A stretch of 64,000 nt of DNA from Lophium mytilinum (lineage: Eukaryota > Ascomycota > Dothideomycetes > Mytilinidiales > Mytilinidiaceae). Location of the stretch: positions 7,609-71,608 of the forward strand of contig MU004199.1 in NCBI GenBank assembly GCA_010093605.1, given 5' to 3'. This document shows, one piece after another, positions 22,333 to 32,916 of the stretch; within the stretch, counting starts at the first letter, position 1; every line of letters begins with the position of its first letter. A program made the position numbers and the translations under genes. The notes under the pieces were generated by a model. It saw nothing but the letters and a program-made list of their open reading frames with translations, made no database searches and had not been told where the DNA came from.

Positions 22333-23394
22333 ATGGCGGGCAACGACTATGCAGCCGAGCAGCTGAAGGAGAAGGGTAATGCGCACTTTAAGAAGCAGGA
22401 ATGGGCCGAAGCCGAAGCTTGCTACTCGCAGGCTGTCACCAAGAACAGCAAGAATCCGCTGCTATACACCAACCGCGCGAATGCTCGTATGAAGCTGGAG
22501 CGATGGCAGGACGTCATTGACGATTGCTTGAGGAGCATCGAATTGCTGCAGGAGAATATGAAGGCCTACTTTTATCTAGGTATGCTGCTTGGTGCCTTAT
22601 TCTGCAGACCGCCCCGGATGTTCATGTCTCCCACGGCTCTCTATTTCTTGCGACTTGGATGCTGGTTTAAATTGAGCTATGTGCTAATTCGATCTTCACA
22701 TCTAGCACAAGCCCAACTAGCCATTCACCACCCCAACGAAGCCTTCACATCCGCCCTCCGCGCTTACGAGCTCTGTGTCACCTCGGAGAAGCAAACCTCG
22801 AATGCCTTCCTGATCTCCACCCTCGTTCTCAAGTGCAAGAAGCTGAAGTGGGAGAACCGCGAGAAGGACCGGATCGCGCGGCGCGGCGACCTCATCGCTG
22901 AGGTAGAAGGCAAACTGGAGGCTGACCGCAAGTTCCACCTTTCGGAGATAGATGGGTATGTCTCGGATGCTACCATGGGAAAGATCGAAGCCGAGGAAGA
23001 GCGCGAACGCATCAACGAGACATACGGCAAGAAAATCGACGATCTGCGCACCGCATTCGCCATCTCAGACCCAGAGCATATGGTCAAGAGGGAGGTGCCA
23101 GACTACCTGGTGGACCCCATTACTTTCGAGCTCATGCACGACCGTGAGTATTTCCCTGCCACGTCGCTTGATGCTCAAGCTGGGAGACATCTATTGACAT
23201 TTGTCCCAGCCGTGGTCACAAAAAACGGATCATCCTACGAACGCGCAACAATTATTGAGCATCTCAAGCGCAGCGAAACAGACCCACTTACGCGTGAAAT
23301 ACTCCGAGTCCAAGACCTGCGACCGAACCTGGCGCTTAAGCAGGCCTGTTCCGAATTCATAGAGACAAATTCGGGCTGGATATACGACTGGTAG
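22333..23394 (+). CDS. CHIP-like TPR / U-box E3 ubiquitin ligase
   Basis: The exons are 22333-22579, 22706-23143 and 23210-23394, giving 289 aa. Three TPR units fill residues 5-115 (AEQLKEKGNAHFKKQEWAEA, NPLLYTNRANARMKLERWQD, AIHHPNEAFTSALRAYELC). A charged coiled coil follows. A U-box ends the protein: DYLVDPITFELMHDPVVTKN, SYERATIIEHL, DPLTREIL, LKQACSEFI, closing in IYDW as in animal CHIP/STUB1. CHIP binds Hsp70/Hsp90 tails through the TPR and ubiquitinates misfolded clients in the cytosol. Both introns (126 and 66 nt) are multiples of three without stops, so unspliced reading is open. Splicing is preferred because it restores continuous TPR and U-box text and uses GTATGC/GTGAGT donors. 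No upstream ATG with family similarity exists. Confidence 0.9.
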   Translation: MAGNDYAAEQLKEKGNAHFKKQEWAEAEACYSQAVTKNSKNPLLYTNRANARMKLERWQDVIDDCLRSIELLQENMKAYFYLGMLLGALFCRPPRMFMSPTALYFLRLGCWFKLSYVLIRSSHLAQAQLAIHHPNEAFTSALRAYELCVTSEKQTSNAFLISTLVLKCKKLKWENREKDRIARRGDLIAEVEGKLEADRKFHLSEIDGYVSDATMGKIEAEEERERINETYGKKIDDLRTAFAISDPEHMVKREVPDYLVDPITFELMHDREYFPATSLDAQAGRHLLTFVPAVVTKNGSSYERATIIEHLKRSETDPLTREILRVQDLRPNLALKQACSEFIETNSGWIYDW

Positions 23395-24358
23395 GTATGT
23401 ACTTTGAACGCAGTCGTTCGCTGCATGTCCGATACGTAGGACGAGTAGGGCTAACACTTCCCAGTACCGAAGGCGAAGAATCTCCAGACACACGTTGGGC
23501 GCATTTATCTTCGGCATAATTTCCACTTCGAAAAATCTGCTGTTGGGAGTTTTGTGTACAAGAGCATCAAAAGGCGTTGGCTGGGTCCTTTCGTTTTATG
23601 ATGCATAGCGAGCGGCTGATACCCTCGAACCGCAAAGGTTCACTTCAACCAATTTGATTCTTTATCAGTGTTAGACAATCGTGGACCTGTGTGGGTACTG
23701 GTTGAGCTGCCCTTGGGTTAAGTTGCCCCTGCAGGCTTCCAGAACGCCGAATACGATGTAAAGGTCCACACAGTGGGAATGGCCTACCTCTTGACTAACC
23801 GGCTATTTGCTGGTCAGGGCACCCCTAACAGTAATGTCGAGCAAGGAAAAGCATTGAGCCAGCAGTGGGATTCACCTGTGTGACCAGATCTTACTATTTT
23901 GCTGGATCCTTACGAAGACTTGATTACCACACCCTGAGGTACCTTCGTAGGCTTCAAAACCTCGAGCACCATGTCAGAATGAACGGAGTAGCAATCGGAC
24001 TGCCTCTTGACTGGCAGACCACCGATGGCTGGGCGACTTCCCATAGTGGTATTGCGCGAGCAAAATAGAACCTCGAGTAATGGCATGTTCTTATGGGTGC
24101 TCATAATCATGACCTGGTACTGTAGTTTAGAGGTATAAGGAGTCTCCCATCATGAGTCTATGCATACCGTCGTGCCACCGTCGAGTATGCTTCGATGCCC
24201 TTTAGAAAAAGTCTCCAAGAACATGCACCCGGGCACGCAGGATTCTCATAAACATCTTCAGAACGCAATATGTTGAATGCATTACCCATTGTAGCCCTTG
24301 CGGGTATCCGCTCTACCTTTGTACAGCCAAAATCACACCAGACCAACGCTCGCAGTAA
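23395..24358. other. Intergenic between convergent genes, no gene seen
   Basis: These 964 bp form the shared 3' flank of the CHIP-like and thymidylate synthase genes. Short open frames up to 67 codons look random. No repeat is recognised. Confidence 0.5.
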
Positions 24359-25393
24359 TCATACAGACATTTTCATAGCAATCATCTTATGCGGATCATA
24401 CCCCTTCACAACGAAATCCTCTGTCTTCCACCCATCAATGCTCCCGCCCTTCTCCCTCTGAATATGCAGCTCCGGAAAATCTCTTGGCTCCCGCTCAAGC
24501 TGGATCTTCAACGCATCCACATGATCCAAATACACATGCGCGTCGCCCATCGTATGCGTGAAAGTTCCAGGCGTCAAATCGCACACATGCGCAATCATAT
24601 GCGTAAGCAGCGCATACGACGCAATATTGAATGGCACGCCCAGCCCCATATCGCAAGACCGCTGATACAGCAAACAGTGCAACATCCCCCTTGGCTTCTC
24701 TCCCTCAGACCCATTAGCCTGGCTCCGGGGATACGAGACATAGAACTGCGCGAACATGTGGCAGGGCGGCAGCGCCATCTTCTTCAGATCGGCTGGATTC
24801 CAGGCGCTGAGGATGATGCGCCGGTCGTAGGGTTTGTTCTTGAGCTTGTCGATGACTTCTGCGAGCTGGTCGACGCCTTGGCCGGTGTAGTCGGTGTTCG
24901 CGTCCTTGTATTCGGCGCCAAAGTGCCGCCATTGGAAGCCGTAGACGGGTCCGAGGTCGCCTTCCTCGCGGTGCGATAGTCCAACGCTGTCTAAGAATTC
25001 TCGACTGCCATTGCCGTCCCATATCTTCACGCCTTGGTCGGAGAGAGGTTTCGAGGAGGTAGAGCCGGCGACGAACCAGAGGAGTTCGGCGAGAACGGCG
25101 CGGAGGAAGACGCGTTTGGTTGTGAGGAGGGGGAGGATAGGTATTGCTGGCTGTGATGGGTCTTCCGAGGGTTTGGAGAGGGAGAATCGCATCTGAGGGG
25201 GCGCGAAGATTGAGTATGTGCCTGTTCCTGTCCGGTCTGGGCGATGCTCCCCGTTGGCGAGGATATCGCGGATGAGGTCGAGATATTGGTGTTCTTCGTG
25301 TTTGGCCATGTTGGAGGATTTTGTGGGTTCTTCGGTAAGCGCAACGGGTTTCTTTGTGGGGACGGGAGGTATTTCAACTGCTGCTGGAGCCAT
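24359..25393 (-). CDS. TMP1: Thymidylate synthase
   Basis: This is a single exon of 344 aa. It makes dTMP from dUMP using methylene-tetrahydrofolate. The folate/dUMP contacts [30 protein letters not shown] and [13 protein letters not shown] are present. The catalytic cysteine lies in [13 protein letters not shown], with [20 protein letters not shown] and the C-terminal KMIAMKMSV. The length is typical of fungal enzymes, which carry a short N-terminal extension (here about 45 residues, low complexity). I chose ATG 25393. The open frame extends upstream but without another ATG. It is divergent from the augmin-like gene at 173 bp and has an MBF box 14 bp before its ATG. Confidence 0.97.
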   Translation of the reverse strand: MAPAAVEIPPVPTKKPVALTEEPTKSSNMAKHEEHQYLDLIRDILANGEHRPDRTGTGTYSIFAPPQMRFSLSKPSEDPSQPAIPILPLLTTKRVFLRAVLAELLWFVAGSTSSKPLSDQGVKIWDGNGSREFLDSVGLSHREEGDLGPVYGFQWRHFGAEYKDANTDYTGQGVDQLAEVIDKLKNKPYDRRIILSAWNPADLKKMALPPCHMFAQFYVSYPRSQANGSEGEKPRGMLHCLLYQRSCDMGLGVPFNIASYALLTHMIAHVCDLTPGTFTHTMGDAHVYLDHVDALKIQLEREPRDFPELHIQREKGGSIDGWKTEDFVVKGYDPHKMIAMKMSV

Positions 25394-25566
25394 TCTGTGG
25401 TTGTGAACGCGTGAGGTGGAAGGGAAGTAGTTAAAGTGGTGAATTGACGCGACGACATAGCGCGCAGCTCCAGCCAGCCCTAGACTAGGGTCGACCGCGG
25501 AGGCCCAACGCACATCCCCACAACACCATCTTCATCCCTTAACAAAACATTGCAACCTATCAAAAC
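25394..25566. promoter_or_regulatory. Bidirectional promoter with MBF/MCB boxes
   Basis: A perfect palindromic ACGCGT (MluI cell-cycle box) lies at 25407-25412, and a related ACGCGA lies at 25447-25452. In yeasts, thymidylate synthase and other S-phase genes are driven by MBF through ACGCGT, so the site fits its gene. The same short region must also serve the augmin-like gene on the plus strand. The sequence is direct observation, and regulation is inferred. Confidence 0.7.
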
Positions 25567-27281
25567 ATGTCGGACGAAGCCGCCGCCCACCACCTACTCA
25601 CGGTGTTAGAGGAGCGGGATCTTGCCGTCAGCCTAGATGATGTGCTTCTTGCTTTCGAGTCCGATGGGACTAGAAACGAAGCTGCGTCTTGGGTGCACGA
25701 ATATCTTGATCAAAATACACTACTGAGCCAAGATGAATTAGACTTGTACGTTGAAATGATTATCTCCTAGATCAATCTCTCATGCACTTTGCAGATACCG
25801 TCAATTGTCTTCCAATGGTCGTCTTCAAAAACTCGACACGGAGAACTCTAAGATGTTCCCGCATCGAGATGAAGACCTAGCCGCGGCCGTCGCTTCCTTG
25901 CAGACATCTACCGCTGCGATTGAAGACCATATCAAAGTTCTCGAGTCTCAAAAAAATGCTTTGCATGATTTGCAAGCTCTCAACAAGCCCAATTTAACCG
26001 TGGAGCACATGCGAAACGACCGCCGTCGTCATGAGCATCAAGAGAAAGCACGTTTGGAAATCGCGGTATGTAAACTAAGCATTAAAGAAATCAGCACATT
26101 CAAGTTCTCATCTCTTTGTAGATCGAGGAGCTCTCCAGCTCTATATCCTCGCATTTAAGTACCGCGACCCACGACACCAAAGCGGAACACGCCTCACTCA
26201 TCTCCTACACGACCGAACGTCTCGCCTCAGATGACAGGATGCTAACCGCTCTACCCAAAATCGCCTCTAACATTGCTGCTAAAGCCCCGGCAACGAGCGA
26301 TGCCAAGGCCATTGATCACTGGTGTGAAGCCATTGTCTCATTCCGCGCCGCGGAAGTCAAAGCGCGAATCGACGAAACTTACTTACTTAATGCAACCAAC
26401 TGCCCCGAATCTGAGCTCCCCGATGAGACCGAAGAGGAGCTGCAAGCCGAGAAAGAAGGGCTACAGGAAGAACTCGAAACGCTGTATACAGAGATCGCTC
26501 CTCTAGCTGAAATGGTCGTGGAGCATGACCTACGTAAGCCAATAGTTTCAACCAGGGAATTGGCGGAGGAGCAGAGGCGGCAGGCGCAGAAAGCGTGGTT
26601 GGCATATGTGTGTCCATCTCCTGTGCTCAATCATGTAGTTAATACTGATACCTGTAGGTTCTCTCTACGTTGCAGTTCATGAGCACCCGCCTTGAAACTA
26701 TCAGCTCGCATGCGCTCGATCTCTCCGGTTTCCTAGAAGCTATCGAAAGCATAAACGTTGTGTTCTCTCAGATCGCGCCGCCAACCGTCGAGGCGCACGC
26801 GAAATCCCTAAAGCGGCAAAGTGTAGCTCTCAAGTCTCTGCTCTCACCACCTGTCAAGTTACGATCTGGAGAGCCCCTTCAGCTCTCTCCGGTGCTCCGC
26901 GATATTCTTCGTCATGCCAACATTACCACCAACCGCAGCGAAACCGTCGAAGATATCATCGGCGCCGTGGAAACTGCAGACGCAGAGCGAATCGAAAAAC
27001 TGAATCGTAATTACTTCACCGCGGGCTTGTCCATGTCTAGACATCTAGGCGAGGTGTTGGAGAAGGCGGACTCGGAAGCACAAGCGCTACGGGATGCGGT
27101 GTATGAGAACACGCAGTATAAGAGCGTCAGTTTCACGAATCAAGCGCTAGATGAACGGTTGAAAGAGCTTGGCGCAAAGCTAGAGAAGGTGGAAGCGGGT
27201 ATCATTACCGCCGAGAACGAAGAGCTCTCCATGGGAGAATCGAAGGTGGCTACGTTTGTGGCGAAGTGGTCCCATGCGTAA
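25567..27281 (+). CDS. Augmin-like HAUS3-type coiled-coil protein
   Basis: The exons are 25567-25745, 25795-26065, 26122-26607 and 26658-27281, giving 519 aa. Introns are 49, 56 and 50 nt, all in phase. The N-terminal 65 residues (WVHEYLDQNTLLSQDELDLY) match in pattern the start of animal HAUS3 (...NVNEQNVLSEQEL...). After that it is almost entirely helical coiled coil with heptads (KVLESQKNALHDLQAL, EEELQAEKEGLQEELETLYT, LDERLKELGAKLEKVEA). HAUS3 is a subunit of augmin, which nucleates branching microtubules in the spindle. Filamentous fungi such as Aspergillus possess augmin, but divergence is strong, so the assignment rests on the N-terminus and length. It shares its promoter with thymidylate synthase. 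Confidence 0.7.
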
Positions 27282-27857
27282 GCAAAAGGCGTATTCAAGG
27301 CACATAAAGTTTCAGGTGGTATAGAACCATAAAATACAGACCGATACTAGAACCTCTCGTGAGCTTACTGGGGTGTTGGCGCCCTCAAAGCATCATTGGG
27401 TCGCATGTTCGATTGTCACCTTGCTGTGCCGCACACATCTCTAGAACCTGTAAGGCCCGTCTGAGCGAGACACAGCCGCGCGCGTCCTCCGTCTTGGTGG
27501 ACACATTTTCTATTGATTCCAAGGGCCTGAACACTTCAAAGCTGGTATCCTGCTTTGCTTGCAAATCATTTTCCGTGGCACTTTTCCTTTCTTTTGCGTG
27601 CATTGCAGGCCTGTCTTGCAAGGTTTCCTAGCCGCCCAGGATGAAGCGAAAGGCAACGACATGAGACAACCCGGCGGCTACCTGCAGCCTTCTCGTGTAG
27701 CAGGGCGCAATATACAGCCTCCGCCTTCTCTGAGGCGGTGCTCACGGATATCGAGCTGCTTTACTCCCTCTACTCCCAGCGGCCCGACTCTCCCTAAGCT
27801 TTGTTGGTTTTGACCGAGTTATGCTTTTATCGTACATTTTGCTAGGAGAATATCGTT
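27282..27857. other. Intergenic, no gene seen
   Basis: I see short overlapping open frames only. It is the likely promoter of the Helo-like/ankyrin gene. Confidence 0.45.
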
Positions 27858-30312
27858 ATGGCAGAAGCGTTCGCTCTCGCTGGGGGAATCGTCTCGGTTC
27901 TTGGCTTTGCCGGCCAAGCTGGAAAAGGTACCGGCTCGCTCTACAACTTTCTAAAGGACATCAAAAACGCACCTAGAACCAACGAGGAGCTTCAGATATA
28001 CATTGATATCCTAAAAGACGCTCTTCAGGAACTCGACTCTCGCATACTACTTTCCTCTCCCGGCGAAAACAGTGAGGCACAAAAGGCCTACAAGCAACTC
28101 AAGGCAGCTATTGCTGTGTTGGAGTCATTGGTAGACACACAAAAGCGAGGGCAAGGAGATGGTCGAGTCAGGAAGAAATGGAAGAATATCCTTACCGCTG
28201 TACGGGAAAAGGAGGTTGGAAAACATCTCGCAGCTATTGAAAGAGCCAAATCAACTATGCAGATGACTCTGCATTCCCAGCACATCAACGAAGCGAGGTA
28301 GGTTCTTTCCCAATCGCAAGCATCGTCCTACAGATGGTTGTTCTCATATGCGGTCCCGAGAACTCTCCCTGGCGTGTTTCATTAGCAGAACGAACGTCGC
28401 CCAGCATTGATACGCCCTTCCAGTAGTGATGGAGTTGGCGCTAATTCGAGTGATAAGGGACCAACTTGCCATGCACCGGCAAGACACGCAAGAGCTACGC
28501 GACAAGTTCGACCAATTCTGTGTGTCTCTGCGTTCTTCGAACGGAATTATCCTCGGGGATCCGGCCTCATTGCAGATCGAAACAAATCCACCCAGTACGG
28601 AAATTGATAACGGTCAAGTAGAAGTAGAAAACACCTCTATGCCAAGTGTTACGAACAACCATCCATGGAACAATACTGAGGTTATTAGCGAGGCAACGCA
28701 TGGTGATATCGAAGTGGAAGATATATTCGAAGACGCATTGGAGCACGTTGACACAAATTTACCCGACTCCGTATCCACCCTAGTCTACTCAGACGAAGGA
28801 TCTAGCGACTCAACGCACTCTCTAAAGCTGAAAGAGAGCTTTGTCGCTCCATCCGCTTCCGAGTCCTCTCAGATAACCAGACGGCGCGGTGCAATACCAG
28901 TTGGGCTAGGATTCCTTCATTGGAGCACCACCAACTATGTTGAACGCCGACCAAATGGGGACGTCCGCAGATCCTCATACCATACTACCTACCGTTTCCT
29001 CCCTTCTATATCAATCTATTCTAGTGGCCTCCAGTTGCTATGCAGATGGAACAGCACTTACGGCGGTATCTCGATACCGTGGGGGACCCTACGCCCAGTG
29101 ACTCGGGTGCCGGATGATGCACCAATCATCAAGGCAGTCCAACGCGGTCACCTTGTCAGGGTAATTGAGCTTATTTCAAGTGGACAAGCGTCAGCGCACG
29201 ACGTTGATACATCCGGGCATGGCTTGTTAGAGCATGCAATCTATCCAAAGGTCGTGAATCTAGATCGGTTAATGATAACAGAATTGGCCTTCATTCTGGT
29301 CCGGTATCTAGTCCAATGCGGTGCCGAGCCCGCAAAAGCAATACCTGCGATCTATGAGCACCAGTGTCAGCTACGACAGCAAGAGGTTATACCTTTCGCT
29401 GCCGAAGTCACTGATCTTTATCAGAAACCGTACTCGAAACCTAGCAATATCGCGGCCATCAAGAAAGCAAGCAGAGTATTAGAAGACATCGGCCGTCTGT
29501 GTCTCGACAAAGCCGTGGAAGACCCCTATCAGGATCCCGACATGCGACTAAAGATGTGGAAGACTTCAGAGGTCGGGCCATGGAATGTGCCCATCGACTC
29601 CTTCTATCTCTATCATGAAAATTGGCCCATCGGCATCGAAGATCTGGCACTCGAACTCCCAGAGGAGGTTTTCAGCATGCTGCTTAGCGTAGATGTGTAC
29701 GACCCTAACGATGATCACGACCTGATCAGTCGTTTGGACCGGAGATACAGTATACTGGCCACTCTCTACAATGCTGGAATACCGTCGAAAGCATTCGCAC
29801 GGAAGGCAGTAAAGCGTACACAGGTAACACCAAGCTCTTTGGCTACTGGTGGTTTCTGCCGCAGAGCGAACTCGCACCTCATCCACCTTCTAATTGCAAA
29901 GTCGAATCTCCTCCGCAGCGAGACACGCTACCGGGATAGTGTCCGCCAACACATCTTGCGCATGCTTGTACTCCTACTCAGGAATGGCGAAGATGCTCAT
30001 CTTCGATGCCCCTGCGCCATCATTTGGAATGGCAATGAAGGCGAGCTACGGACGGCTACCGACCTTGCTATTGGTAGGAATCTATTCGACATATGGATCG
30101 AGGCATTAAAACAAGCTGGGTACAATCCTCCGGACTTCGTTGAAGACCGGGTGGTAAGTTTACCTATGGAAGCGTGCTTGGGTGTGTGGAATGATCTCAA
30201 ATCGACGACATCGGGTGGAAAGATCAGAGTGTCGCCGGATGTGCAGCGCAACTTTTTGAGGGTGATGGCAAGTTTTTCTAACTCGAGGCTTGATAACTTC
30301 GCTTTGATGTAA
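27858..30312 (+). CDS. Helo-like N-terminal domain - ankyrin-like protein
   Basis: Residues 1-146 (27858-28297) carry the fungal Helo-like/STAND N-terminal domain: MAEAFALAGGIVSVLGFAGQ, GSLYNFLKDIKNAP, LQELDSRI and AAIAVLESLVDT. The second part (about 28458-30312) has a coiled coil (QLAMHRQDTQELRDKFDQF), an acidic serine-rich linker and ankyrin-like text from about residue 380 (APIIKAVQRGHLVRVIELIS, GLLEHAI, LVRYLVQCGAEPAKA). A 160-nt intron, 28298-28457 (GTAGGT donor, GATAAG acceptor), joins the halves in frame for 764 aa, but the acceptor is weak and I could not make a nearer one fit. No NACHT/NB-ARC domain is present. Helo-like domains mark heterokaryon-incompatibility and cell-death proteins, and a role here is inference. 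Confidence 0.65.
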
Positions 30313-30824
30313 TAGACTGGGTTGAGACTAGGGCGCAAAATGGCGTTTGAAGAGAGATCTCAAAGGAGAGGGCTGCCAAGCTTGTAATCCACTGTGTTGA
30401 CAACGAGTGTAATGAAAGATGAAGTTCAAATTCGCACAGGCATGTGAAATGATATGTCATTCTGGGGTCATGCGGGACACCTCTATTATCGAAACCGTCT
30501 ACCTTACGAAAAAATGGTACAAGTTAGTCAGCGAGTGCAATACTTGCGTATACGAGGTTGTCTAAGTTCCTTCGGCTAGCGTTTTAGAATCAAAGCCCGT
30601 CTTGATATCTGGGGACAGCACATATCTGAGCCTTGGAAGGCGTTGCGCCGCAGGGCTATGCCAAACACCTGTATCTTTTGATCAACTCCAAATGGCTTCG
30701 AGCACAGAGTTTGAGAGACTCTGGCCACGCTTACATGATGACGTGCCGATATCGATTCGTTGGATAGGATGTCGGCAACCTAGGATGGTCCATGGTGGGG
30801 AATCTCCTAGTACCGTCGAGAAGA
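30313..30824. other. Intergenic between convergent genes
   Basis: No coding signal or repeat was recognised. It is the 3' flanks of the ankyrin and HIT genes. Confidence 0.45.
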
Positions 30825-31413
30825 TCATTCTTTCTCCATCTCTTGAGCAAGCCACTCTGCTTCTCTGATCATCTCCTCATCACTCCTTGGCTTCCGGCTC
30901 TCGTCTGCATCGACGGCTGGGAACTTTGCCCTTCCTTCCTCGCCACGCTGGTCTCTCAGTTGACGTCCGAGGTCACCCTCTTCCCCATCCATCATCCCAT
31001 AAATTGCATCTTGGCCTCCCCTATCTTTGAGATCTCCTGAGCTGCGGGGTATGATGTGGGCGTGGACATGGGGAACGCTCTGGCCAGCATCTGCGCCGTC
31101 TTGGATCGCGATGTTCAGAGCGGAGGCATTGAAGACCCGCTCAACCATTCGGCTCACGCGCTGGACTGTGATAAAGAGGTCCGTCACCTCCGAAGGCGTG
31201 AGGTCCTTGAAGCGAGGAACAACTCGAATTGGGGAGACGAGGACATGGCCAGGAAGTAAGGGCTTGAGATTGACAAGAGCGAAGGAGGAAGGCGTGAGAT
31301 GGAACACCTGAGGTAAATTAGTGGCCGAAGACGAGATACTTGGAAGGAGAGCATACCTGAGAAGTCACCAAGAAAGAGCCAAAATGAATTGGCTTGGTGG
31401 TGAAGGGAGGCAT
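30825..31413 (-). CDS. HNT2: Fhit-like HIT hydrolase (bis(5'-adenosyl)-triphosphatase)
   Basis: The exons are 31413-31357 and 31307-30825, giving 179 aa. The 49-nt intron joins PIHFGSFLVTSQ to VFHLTPSSFALVNLKPLLPG. The latter is the classic Fhit segment, continued by HVLVSPIRVVPRF, DLTPSEVTDLFITVQRV and the histidine triad VPHVHAHIIPR. Fhit-type enzymes (human FHIT, yeast Hnt2, S. pombe Aph1) cleave diadenosine triphosphate to AMP and ADP. The basic/acidic C-terminal extension after the triad (DAIYGMMDGEEGDLG to the end) is typical of the fungal members. Start and splice follow from the conserved N-terminal strand. Confidence 0.93.
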
Positions 31414-31635
31414 TGTGATGAAGTCAAGAAAAGGTTGAGAGTGAAGCTTGACTCGAGATCGTCATCCCGCTTTTTTCAGCCCTACGAACCGTGGAAGCTT
31501 CAACACACATCTAAGGCTCATATTGCACTTGCCTTCCCCTTTGCAGCACAGCCAGTTTCCGCAAGTAAGTACTAATCTCCTTCACTTTGATCTGCATTCC
31601 ATCTCCATCTCCTCTCGCGCTTCTTCACAAGCAAA

Positions 31636-32256
31636 ATGCTCTTCAAGCTCACAAGCTTTGGAGAACAGGAACCCACCCCACCGCCGCCTCCACCACCCTC
31701 AAGAGCTTTCTTTGACTTCTCGCCCATCGTCCATATCGACAGCTTTGAGTACCAAGACGGTGTTTCTCTTTCTACCCGGCCTCGTGCTCCACCATCTGAA
31801 GATCCACCAAGAGCATTCTTTACTTTTGGCCCGACTTATCACGTCCCCCGTCCAAATCCCCGTCGAACCTCTCGCCGAGATTTCCAGCCCGCATCACCAG
31901 AAGCCCGCGAAGAGCTCTTCAATCACAGGACAAGGCCAACAACGACACGCGTTCCCGCACCCACCTCGGAGACGAATTCACCAGGCGCAGAAACCTATCA
32001 TCCAGGCTTAGGCGTCAGTACTTCTAGCTCAGGCGCGCCTCAATCCGCTTCAGACGACAGCAAATTCACTTTAGCCGACAGTGAATCAATCCTAGACGAC
32101 GCTGCATCTAGCTGGGACGAAGTTCAATCAATTTTAGACGCTTCTGACAGGCTTAGCACTGCCATAGGAAGCATCATTGGGACACTCCTGACCATCAAGA
32201 TTGGCCTTTGGTTCCTTCGCGTCCTCGGACTGACTCCTAGAAAGCATCCTTTCTGA
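31636..32256 (+). CDS. Proline-rich hypothetical protein with C-terminal hydrophobic tail
   Basis: This is a single exon of 206 aa. I do not recognise the family. The sequence has an oligoproline run at residues 14-21, two related motifs RAFFDFSPIVHI and RAFFTFGPTYHV at about residues 23 and 60 that look like an internal repeat, a serine/threonine-rich low-complexity middle, and an acidic stretch (ESILDDAASSWDEVQSILDA). A hydrophobic helix follows near residues 176-198 (IGSIIGTLLTIKIGLWFLRV) with a basic end, as in tail-anchored membrane proteins. Overlapping open frames exist, but this frame starts with a well-placed ATG and has the coherent C-terminal helix. Confidence 0.6.
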   Translation: MLFKLTSFGEQEPTPPPPPPPSRAFFDFSPIVHIDSFEYQDGVSLSTRPRAPPSEDPPRAFFTFGPTYHVPRPNPRRTSRRDFQPASPEAREELFNHRTRPTTTRVPAPTSETNSPGAETYHPGLGVSTSSSGAPQSASDDSKFTLADSESILDDAASSWDEVQSILDASDRLSTAIGSIIGTLLTIKIGLWFLRVLGLTPRKHPF

Positions 32257-32406
32257 ACAATTCGTTCCTCCGTCTCTAGAGCTGCCATTCCTTGTTCTAC
32301 TCATTCACCGTGTCCGTGGCTATCCGTATTAAGCACCATCGCGTACACTTCTTCGCCACTCCCTTCACTCTTTGATTCGAGAGCGCATCCGTATTACAGT
32401 TTCGTC

Positions 32407-32916
32407 ATGGACACCATAACAGCGCCTAGCCCCTCATCCCCAATTCACACATACCACTGCCTCTGCACCCATCTCATCATCGCCACAACTACTCCCCTCA
32501 CCTCCCTTCCTCGCCGCTCGGAAAACAGCATGGACAGAGCGTACATCCTCTCGCTACCCCCACCACCACCAACCAACACAGACTCTGATTCAGAAGATGA
32601 CGCAGCCAATATGGAGCGCACAGCGAAGAGGACCGCGGATACGCACTATGCCCTCCTCCTCTCTACGACTACGGACAAGAAAGCGCAGATAGTCACCCGT
32701 ACCGATGGTTTTGAGAAGCGATATATGCAACGGTGCGGCCGGTGTAGGTTGCCAATTGGTTATCAGCTCGACTGGGGACAGTATGGCGAGAAGGAGGGGA
32801 AGAGGGAGGATGTGGTGTATCTGCTGCCTGGCGGACTTTTGAGCACCGATGAGATGGCAAGCGGGAAGGATATGGCGGGCAGCATTGGTTTCGCCGGAGC
32901 TGGGATAGAGGCCTAA
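32407..32916 (+). CDS. STEEP1-like (UPF0428/CXorf56 family) protein
   Basis: This is a single exon of 169 aa. It reads HTYHCLCTHLIIATTTPLTSLPRRS, then MDRAYIL after a short insert, and ends with RTDGFEKRYMQRCGRCRLPIGYQL. The same arrangement occurs in animal CXorf56/STEEP1 (YYCLCGQ..., LPMR, RPEGIERQY, CAKCGLPLFYQ). The CxC...CxxC cysteines suggest zinc binding. In mammals STEEP1 promotes ER exit of STING. Fungi lack STING, so the ancestral function must be something else, perhaps in membrane curvature or splicing-associated complexes. An acidic insert (TDSDSEDDAANMERT, about residues 57-71) is lineage specific. Confidence 0.75.
   Translation: MDTITAPSPSSPIHTYHCLCTHLIIATTTPLTSLPRRSENSMDRAYILSLPPPPPTNTDSDSEDDAANMERTAKRTADTHYALLLSTTTDKKAQIVTRTDGFEKRYMQRCGRCRLPIGYQLDWGQYGEKEGKREDVVYLLPGGLLSTDEMASGKDMAGSIGFAGAGIEA

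Noticed and set aside
23865-24068. 67-codon plus frame between CHIP-like and thymidylate synthase genes
   Set aside because: Short, no similarity and no splice context.
24389-24979. 196-codon plus-strand frame opposite thymidylate synthase
   Set aside because: It is antisense to a fully conserved gene and is a composition shadow.
31448-32011. 187-codon plus frame overlapping the proline-rich gene
   Set aside because: Serine/histidine-biased shadow without a coherent feature. The 31636 frame has the better start and a clear C-terminal helix.
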